Of a stretch of 20,684 nt of DNA, positions 1-3,146 are shown one piece after another (position 1 is the first letter of the stretch; every line of letters starts with the position of its first letter). Source of the stretch: a virus. The DNA lies in IMG/VR virus record IMGVR_UViG_3300020159_003429, positions 1-20,684 of that record; one strand, written 5' to 3'. The notes beneath the pieces were generated by a model. That model made no database searches and had not been told where the DNA came from. It saw nothing but the letters and a program-made list of their open reading frames with translations. The position numbers were made by a program, and so were the translations under genes.

Positions 1-25
1 ATCAAGCTTGGCTCGGTATTGCCTC

Positions 26-166
26 CTAGAGGTTTCCACCGAATTCACGGGATTTGCAGACGTAGATGTTCATCTGCTTCAGCATTGCATCTGCTGCCTG
101 AACACTGTTCAATGCTGAATTATCAGGTCGCAGCTATATAACCTGATCGAACGTTACTGAGGCCAT
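26..166 (-). CDS. Small hypothetical protein interrupted by an in-frame amber codon
   Basis: An ATG at 166 on the minus strand follows AAAGG seven bases upstream. It reads MASVTFDQVI, meets TAG at 136-134, and the same frame continues LRPDNSALNSVQAADAMLKQ and on to a TAG at 28-26. The part after the first TAG looks like real protein (amphipathic, NSVQAADAMLKQMN) but has no convincing start of its own. Read through, the product would be 46 residues. The second TAG is followed directly by GAGG, a likely SD for a further gene beyond the left edge. I do not recognise the family. It could be a small gene with a CAG-to-TAG change, a readthrough gene, or chance. It lies downstream of the four beta-rich genes on the same strand. 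Confidence 0.4.
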
Positions 167-329
167 TGTAGAACCTTTCACCTACCATTTAATCATGGAT
201 AGGATAGCTGAATTGCCTCCGAAATGGAGGGCTTAATTGGGAACCTGGTTATCAAAGAACTGACCGGCTCAGCTATCGCCACTTGCAATACAGCTATCCA
301 ACTTTACCAAGACTAATAAAAGCCTACAA
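167..329. other. Gap without a clear gene; inverted repeats and a small hairpin
   Basis: This stretch separates the last beta-rich gene from the small amber-interrupted gene. It contains an imperfect inverted repeat (202-216 against 285-299, 14 of 15 bases, core GGATAGCTG/CAGCTATCC) and a short CCTCC/GGAGG hairpin near 217-231 that could act as a weak terminator for minus-strand transcription. A plus-strand frame at 224-313 encodes a plausible 29-residue peptide but has no SD. An antisense open frame overlaps it. I see no tRNA. Confidence 0.4.
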
Positions 330-695
330 TTATTCCCGAAGTGTTATTACATAATCGATCGTGGCTCCGGGATTTGCGTTCTGAAATGCTAAGCATAAAT
401 ATCGTGCAGGAAGGCAGGTAGGAAGTGTATAGGGGCTAGGTAGTGGATTAGGAATGGAATTCCATCCTCCGCCATTCACTAAACTAGGATATACAGGAAT
501 CCATCCCACCGGCATCCCAGATTCGTCAATTAATCCCGAGAACTGGACGGCAGCACCGCAAGTAGTACCATTTGGTTTAACTTGTACAGAGAATGCATTA
601 TAACCAGATATATCTACCGCTTCAGTATTATAATACCCTGCAGGACCAGCAGGTACCACAAACGTCTTCGTAATCGTGGTAACTTGCTTTGCCAT
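330..695 (-). CDS. Small beta-rich phage protein, paralogue 4 of a tandem family
   Basis: This 121-residue protein starts MAKQVTTITKTFVVP. The ATG at 695 overlaps the stop of the upstream gene by one base (TAATG) and has GAGAAGGA as SD. A longer frame opening further upstream exists, but it would lie inside the neighbouring gene and has unnatural composition. The sequence is rich in Gly, Pro, Thr and beta-branched residues, with no signal peptide or membrane segment. Features shared with its three upstream neighbours are an MxKQ-type start, a [S/V/E]GY motif near residue 30 (DISGYNAF), a DESGMP-like turn, a cysteine just before the last strand (PTCLPARYLCLAF) and a short hydrophobic C-terminal strand (YVITLRE). 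Function is unknown. A capsid decoration, fibre or adhesin-type virion protein is the best guess. Confidence 0.75.
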   Translation of the reverse strand: MAKQVTTITKTFVVPAGPAGYYNTEAVDISGYNAFSVQVKPNGTTCGAAVQFSGLIDESGMPVGWIPVYPSLVNGGGWNSIPNPLPSPYTLPTCLPARYLCLAFQNANPGATIDYVITLRE

Positions 696-1051
696 TATCC
701 TTCTCCCAAACAGATTCCAAGGTTTAATGTCCCAGGGCCACCCGTTGCGGTAAATGTTACTCTTACATACTTGGTGCATGTGCTGAAGGGTAAAGCAATC
801 GGAATATTTATCCCACCAATGACAGCAGATCCTATCGAAGACCAACCTGTTGGTGTGTCCGGAGGTGAGGTGTTGTTAAAAATATCTCCCAACGTCGCGC
901 TGGTCCTTTCAACGTTGATTGTAGACCCGGCCGAAGATGTATTGACAAATGCTTGAATTCTTCTATATCCCTCAGCAAGAAATACGGCCGAAACCACCTG
1001 GTTCAGGATGACGTTTCCATTATATATCTGTACATTAACTTGTTTAGACAT
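695..1051 (-). CDS. Small beta-rich phage protein, paralogue 3 of a tandem family
   Basis: This 118-residue protein begins MSKQVNVQIYNGNVILN. AGGAG lies seven bases before the ATG and contains the stop of the preceding gene. It has the family pattern: AEGYRRIQAF near residue 28, a conserved Cys before a basic-aromatic strand (STCTKYVRVTF), and a hydrophobic C-terminus (LNLGICLGEG). No catalytic motif, signal peptide or membrane segment is visible. It is one of four consecutive genes of nearly equal length, which suggests gene duplication followed by strong divergence. It is probably a small jelly-roll or sandwich domain on the virion surface. That role is inferred from composition and the phage setting, not from a recognised family. 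Confidence 0.78.
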   Translation of the reverse strand: MSKQVNVQIYNGNVILNQVVSAVFLAEGYRRIQAFVNTSSAGSTINVERTSATLGDIFNNTSPPDTPTGWSSIGSAVIGGINIPIALPFSTCTKYVRVTFTATGGPGTLNLGICLGEG

Positions 1052-1054
1052 ATA

Positions 1055-1414
1055 TTACTCCTGCACCGTGGTGACCATAACCGCAGTCGCGCTGCCAATA
1101 CCAAGGCTAATATTTACGCGATATCGAATAAATTGATTACAAAGCGGCGGCGGAGATGAACCAGACCAACCAGTCCAAGTACCGCTAAAGGCCCCTGAAG
1201 TCCCAGAAATTATGTACTGCGCGGGTTCATAGGGTCTTCCGTTTTCATCTGCTATAGTAGTCAATATTTCTATATTGCCGGAAAACCCCATGCCAGTAAC
1301 ATAGTATTGATAACTGAGACGGCTATACCCCGCTACACTCGTCCACGGGGTTAGAATATTGCCACTTGGAGCGGTAAACGGAACCTGTATCAAAAATGTG
1401 GTTTGCTTAGCCAT
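1055..1414 (-). CDS. Small beta-rich phage protein, paralogue 2 of a tandem family
   Basis: This 119-residue protein starts MAKQTTFLIQVPFTAPSG. The ATG at 1414 shares a base with the upstream stop (TAATG), and AAGG sits just upstream. Family marks are SVAGYSRLSYQYYV near residue 28, the turn DENGRPYEP in the middle, PPPLCNQFIRYRVN before the end, and a final strand VMVTTVQE. The middle is rich in Ser, Gly and Trp (SGTWTGWSGSS), typical of loop-rich surface proteins. DENGRP here and DESGMP in paralogue 4 occupy the same position, supporting common descent. Function is unknown. A virion surface or receptor-contact role is inferred. Confidence 0.78.
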   Translation of the reverse strand: MAKQTTFLIQVPFTAPSGNILTPWTSVAGYSRLSYQYYVTGMGFSGNIEILTTIADENGRPYEPAQYIISGTSGAFSGTWTGWSGSSPPPLCNQFIRYRVNISLGIGSATAVMVTTVQE

Positions 1415-1761
1415 TAGCCTTGCTCCGTTATATACACTATTACGGCTCCGCCTCCCACCACCGGAGCCTCTTGATACCTAATCCGAAGCCATTTTGCACA
1501 AATCGGAATGATACCAGATGGCTGCCAGAGTGCCGCGCTAGATACATTTATAAGGCCGAGATCCATCCAGCTTGTGGCGTCAGGAGTTCCATCCGGATTT
1601 TCTACACTGGTTAGTTGGATTAGGATATCCCCAATGTTCGCATAGAACCCTTGCAATAAGATGTTCTTATATCCGCTACAATCGATTGCTTGGCTCACAA
1701 TATCGCCGGAGATCGCGTCGGTCGATCCATCTAGTAGTTTAAAACTTGTTTGTAGAGGCAT
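1414..1761 (-). CDS. Small beta-rich phage protein, paralogue 1, first gene of the tandem family
   Basis: This 115-residue protein begins MPLQTSFKLLDGSTDAIS. It has a strong SD (AGGAG, seven bases before ATG) and follows a promoter at 1780-1788, so it leads the left minus-strand operon. Family features are CSGYKNILLQ near residue 28, NPDGTPD as the central turn, PICAKWLRIRY with the conserved Cys before a basic-aromatic strand, and a C-terminal VIVYITEQG. There is no signal peptide or membrane helix. Having its own promoter and facing away from the replication genes, the four-gene set is probably regulated separately from the main late operon. Function unknown; virion decoration or adhesion is inferred. 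Confidence 0.78.
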   Translation of the reverse strand: MPLQTSFKLLDGSTDAISGDIVSQAIDCSGYKNILLQGFYANIGDILIQLTSVENPDGTPDATSWMDLGLINVSSAALWQPSGIIPICAKWLRIRYQEAPVVGGGAVIVYITEQG

Positions 1762-1779
1762 GTGGGTCTCCTAAAAATC

Positions 1780-1788
1780 ATTATACCA
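1780..1788 (-). promoter_or_regulatory. Extended -10 promoter for the four beta-rich genes
   Basis: On the minus strand the sequence TGGTATAAT gives a consensus TATAAT (1785-1780) preceded by the TGn extended -10 element (1788-1786). It lies 19 bases before the ATG at 1761. No good -35 box is present at 17 bases, which is compatible with extended -10 promoters. The leader would be very short, with AGGAG right before the start. Confidence 0.6.
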
Positions 1789-1836
1789 TAAAAAGACCAA
1801 TAACACCAGAAACGCAATAGAAAAGATCCTTAAACG

Positions 1837-1855
1837 TTTTAATCGGATTTTAATC
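1837..1855 (+). repeat. Two TTTTAATC direct repeats, 11 bases apart
   Basis: TTTTAATC occurs at 1837-1844 and 1848-1855, exactly one helical turn apart, upstream of the first plus-strand gene and beside the divergent promoter. The spacing suits a small repressor binding the same DNA face, such as one of the RHH proteins encoded next door, but this is inference. I could not define a convincing plus-strand sigma-70 promoter here. Confidence 0.35.
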
Positions 1856-1878
1856 ACTTGTAAAGTAAGGAGGTTGAA

Positions 1879-1977
1879 ATGGAAACACTTAGAGTGATCA
1901 TCGGTACTATCGTTTGGCTCGGATCAAACTGGGTCGTCAACAACTGGTGGTATACCAGAATCCTTAAGATGGAGTGA
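1879..1977 (+). CDS. 32-residue hydrophobic, tryptophan-rich peptide
   Basis: An ATG at 1879 follows a near-perfect SD (AAGGAGG, five bases spacing), the best ribosome site in the region. It encodes METLRVIIGTIVWLGSNW followed by a second aromatic stretch (VVNNWWYTRILKME). The segment from about residue 5 to 25 could span or sit in the membrane, with a basic C-terminal tail. The TGA stop overlaps the region before the next gene's ATG at 1980, so translation is likely coupled. It is the first gene of the plus-strand operon. Small membrane peptides in early phage operons often act on host proteins or superinfection, but nothing here proves a role. Confidence 0.6.
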   Translation: METLRVIIGTIVWLGSNWVVNNWWYTRILKME

Positions 1978-1979
1978 CA

Positions 1980-2168
1980 ATGTCGAAGAATTCAGAGTGG
2001 CCGCCCCTACTCGTTCGGATCAATCCAGCTGTTATGGATATCTTGAAATTCCATAAGGATCGAACGGGAAATTCGGTTACTTCCATGGCTAGAGATGCTA
2101 TCGAGCGCTATGCTTACGAATTGGAGAAGAAGTATGAAGGAGTATCCCGGGAGGACCCAGATGAGTAA
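1980..2168 (+). CDS. Ribbon-helix-helix DNA-binding protein 1 (CopG/Arc-like)
   Basis: This 62-residue protein begins MSKNSEWPPLLVRINPAV. The ATG at 1980 has GGAG seven bases upstream; a GTG six bases earlier in frame is less well placed. Residues about 9-15 (LLVRINP) form the beta ribbon, followed by two helices (VMDILKFHKDRTG and SVTSMARDAIERYAYELE), the classic RHH layout in which a dimer inserts its ribbon into the DNA major groove. It ends in an acidic, flexible tail. It is the first of three similarly sized RHH proteins within 1 kb; all three keep a His near the end of helix 1. Probably a transcriptional repressor or replication/copy-control factor that binds nearby operators. Confidence 0.75.
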   Translation: MSKNSEWPPLLVRINPAVMDILKFHKDRTGNSVTSMARDAIERYAYELEKKYEGVSREDPDE

Positions 2169-2349
2169 CCTAGATGCTGAACTTGCACTCATAAGTCAAA
2201 ATAGGCGGTAGAAGGCTCGTCCTTTGACCTTAACATTCTCTAACACAGTATCCCTTCTCTTGGAGATACATCAGCAAAAGACACGCAAAACGCATACCGA
2301 GATCGTGGAGGAGGCTCTACTCGCTTATCTGAGTCCTCCTTCGAAGTAA
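2161..2349 (+). CDS. Ribbon-helix-helix protein 2, split by an in-frame amber codon
   Basis: An ATG at 2161 overlaps the end of RHH protein 1 by eight bases and has an excellent SD (GGGAGG, six bases spacing). It encodes MSNLDAELALISQNRR, then TAG at 2209-2211, and the same frame continues KARPLTLTFSNTVSLLLEIH and on to TAA at 2347. The second part is a complete RHH domain: ribbon PLTLTFS, helix 1 ending EIHQQKTRK, helix 2 TEIVEEALLAYL. With the amber codon read, the product is 62 residues, the same length as its neighbour. Alternatively a TTG at 2224, with AGAAGG seven bases upstream, could start a 42-residue protein that is still a full RHH domain, making the first 16 codons a leader peptide. 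A decayed gene is the third option. Confidence 0.6.
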
Positions 2350-2372
2350 GTCGACCTAGCGATGGTCGCATC

Positions 2373-2406
2373 TTGGGCTCCTCGGGACTCATCCTGGGGG
2401 GCCCAA
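2373..2406 (+). terminator. Hairpin downstream of RHH protein 2
   Basis: TTGGGC (2373-2378) pairs with GCCCAA (2401-2406), and the stem can extend inward by about five pairs including two G-T wobbles, leaving a 12-base loop. It lies 24 bases after the RHH2 stop and before the repeat array. There is no immediate T-run, so it may be an inefficient terminator, or a structure that protects the upstream mRNA. Confidence 0.4.
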
Positions 2407-2477
2407 AACGTATTCTTTTCACAATTTCTTCACGGGTTTTCACAATTTGAGTGCAAAATTGTGAAACGTTCTAAGCT

Positions 2478-2500
2478 AAGCGGGACGCGGGTCTCCGCTT
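2478..2500. repeat. 23-base direct repeat, copy 1, with internal AAGCGG/CCGCTT arms
   Basis: This copy matches 2634-2656 at 22 of 23 bases in the same orientation. Each copy starts AAGCGGGACGCGGG and ends CCGCTT, so each can form a 6-pair GC-rich hairpin. This copy is followed by CTTTTTC, which makes it terminator-like on the plus strand. Both copies lie inside the nested inverted-repeat array. Confidence 0.7.
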
Positions 2501-2633
2501 CTTTTTCACAATTTTCACATATTTAAGGAAGTTCTTACGCGAAGAAAATTCCGGTTCCGGATCCATCCCTTCCTTTTTCTTTTTTACCGACCGCCCAAAA
2601 TATGTGAAAATTGTGAAAAAACGTCGCTCGTTT

Positions 2634-2656
2634 AAGCGGGACGCGGGTTTCCGCTT
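2634..2656. repeat. 23-base direct repeat, copy 2
   Basis: This is the second copy of the AAGCGGGACGCGGG...CCGCTT element, differing at one base from 2478-2500. It runs directly into the left arm of the 2655-2693 palindrome, so the elements are packed edge to edge without spacer sequence. Confidence 0.7.
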
Positions 2657-2696
2657 TCACGGGTTTTCTGTAAAAGTGTGAAAACCCGTGAAAAAA

Positions 2697-2725
2697 TTGT
2701 GAAAAGCCGGTAGGTAGTGTAAAAT
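2697..2725 (+). promoter_or_regulatory. Sigma-70 promoter of RHH protein 3 and the primase operon
   Basis: TTGTGA (2697-2702) and TAAAAT (2720-2725) are separated by exactly 17 bases. The -35 box is part of the last TTGTGAAAA repeat of the array, so any protein bound there would block RNA polymerase. Transcription would start near 2731, within the inverted repeat at 2726-2748. Confidence 0.6.
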
Positions 2726-2748
2726 TATAGGGCTTTAATAACCCTATA
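2726..2748. promoter_or_regulatory. TATAGGG/CCCTATA operator-like inverted repeat
   Basis: A perfect 7-base inverted repeat (2726-2732 and 2742-2748) with a 9-base spacer lies over the predicted transcription start and just before the SD (GGAGG, 2755-2759) of RHH protein 3. The size fits a dimeric repressor site. Autoregulation by the RHH protein is a reasonable inference. Confidence 0.5.
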
Positions 2749-2765
2749 AGGGTAGGAGGCACGAC

Positions 2766-2957
2766 ATGAAATCTCAGATCATGACATTTTCGGCAGATGA
2801 AGAGACCAGGGCTTTGCTCTGGCACCACAAGCAGGTTTACGGGTCGAATTACTCGGCTCTAATCCGCAAGGCACTGGCCGAGTACAAGAAGAATCACTGG
2901 GAGCAGTTCTCGGCTCAGGGTATTATCACTGAGGAGGCGCCATACAATGTCGGCTAA
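2766..2957 (+). CDS. Ribbon-helix-helix DNA-binding protein 3
   Basis: This 63-residue protein begins MKSQIMTFSADEETRALL, with AGGAGG eight bases before the ATG. Residues 2-9 (KSQIMTFS) form the beta ribbon, helix 1 covers DEETRALLWHHKQVYG, and helix 2 covers NYSALIRKALAEYKKN, the CopG/Arc/MetJ fold. The MTFS ribbon resembles LTFS of RHH protein 2, and the helix 1 His is kept in all three paralogues. The gene sits directly between the repeat array and the primase-helicase. Its promoter shares bases with the array, so it is the best candidate for the protein that binds the TTTTCACAATTT sites. It may repress itself and control replication, by analogy with CopG-type copy control. Confidence 0.75.
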   Translation: MKSQIMTFSADEETRALLWHHKQVYGSNYSALIRKALAEYKKNHWEQFSAQGIITEEAPYNVG

Positions 2958-3087
2958 TCTAGATCTGGACTACGAATACGAAGCCCACTGGCATTTCTTG
3001 ATGGAAAAAGAGCGCCTTGAACGTTTAATCGATTTGGATTTAGACCACGATTTTTGGATGCACGAGATTTCCAATACAGTTCACTAA
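2947..3087 (+). CDS. 46-residue acidic hypothetical protein
   Basis: The ATG at 2947 overlaps the RHH3 gene by 11 bases and is preceded by GAGGAGG (ten bases spacing), so it is translationally coupled to RHH3. The sequence starts MSANLDLDYEYEAHWHFL and is rich in Asp, Glu, His and aromatic residues, probably mostly helical and strongly acidic (RLIDLDLDHDFW). I recognise no family. Its position between the RHH regulator and the primase suggests a small accessory replication or regulatory partner. The C-terminus ends four bases before a strong hairpin. Confidence 0.55.
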   Translation: MSANLDLDYEYEAHWHFLMEKERLERLIDLDLDHDFWMHEISNTVH

Positions 3088-3090
3088 CAA

Positions 3091-3122
3091 TTCGGCCCGG
3101 GGTCATCACCCCCCGGGCCGAA
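3091..3122. promoter_or_regulatory. Strong 12-base-pair GC hairpin upstream of the primase gene
   Basis: TTCGGCCCGGGG (3091-3102) pairs perfectly with CCCCGGGCCGAA (3111-3122) around an 8-base loop. There is no T-run after it, so it is more likely an mRNA-processing, stability or attenuation element than a simple terminator. A second small stem follows (AGGCC 3126-3130 with GGCCT 3138-3142) whose loop and right arm contain the primase SD (GGAGGG), suggesting control of translation. Confidence 0.6.
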
Positions 3123-3146
3123 ACCAGGCCACCGGAGGGCCTAGCC

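Larger units (their letters stand above)
2416..2705. repeat. Nested inverted-repeat and iteron array, candidate replication origin/operator
   Basis: A 290-base non-coding array of TTTTCACAATTT-type sites in both orientations. Outer arms 2416-2441 and 2680-2705 are inverted copies (25 of 26 bases). Inner arms 2502-2524 and 2598-2620 are a perfect 23-base inverted pair. Both pairs share a centre near 2561, next to CCGGTTCCGG at 2551-2560. Local palindromes occur at 2438-2466 (11-base arms TTTCACAATTT) and 2655-2693 (14-base arms TTTCACGGGTTTTC). The array lies between RHH genes and directly upstream of the replicative primase-helicase operon. It is best read as a replication origin, an RHH operator cluster, or both. 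Confidence 0.75.

Noticed and set aside
224-313. A 29-codon plus-strand ORF (MEGLIGNLVIKELTG...) in the left gap
   Set aside because: The amino acid string is plausible but there is no SD and the strand opposes its neighbours; an antisense open frame overlaps it. Not enough to call a gene.
2416-2705. CRISPR array
   Set aside because: The repeats are inverted, of several kinds and not separated by unique spacers of regular length; there are no cas genes.
2240-2828. Minus-strand frames across the repeat array (67 and 97 residues)
   Set aside because: They run through the inverted repeats and the RHH3 gene, have repeat-derived composition and no SD. Shadows of the non-coding array.
3054-3146. 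Upstream start for the primase-helicase
   Set aside because: It would cover the end of the 46-residue gene and the strong hairpin, and has no SD. The ATG at 3147 has GGAGGG at good spacing.
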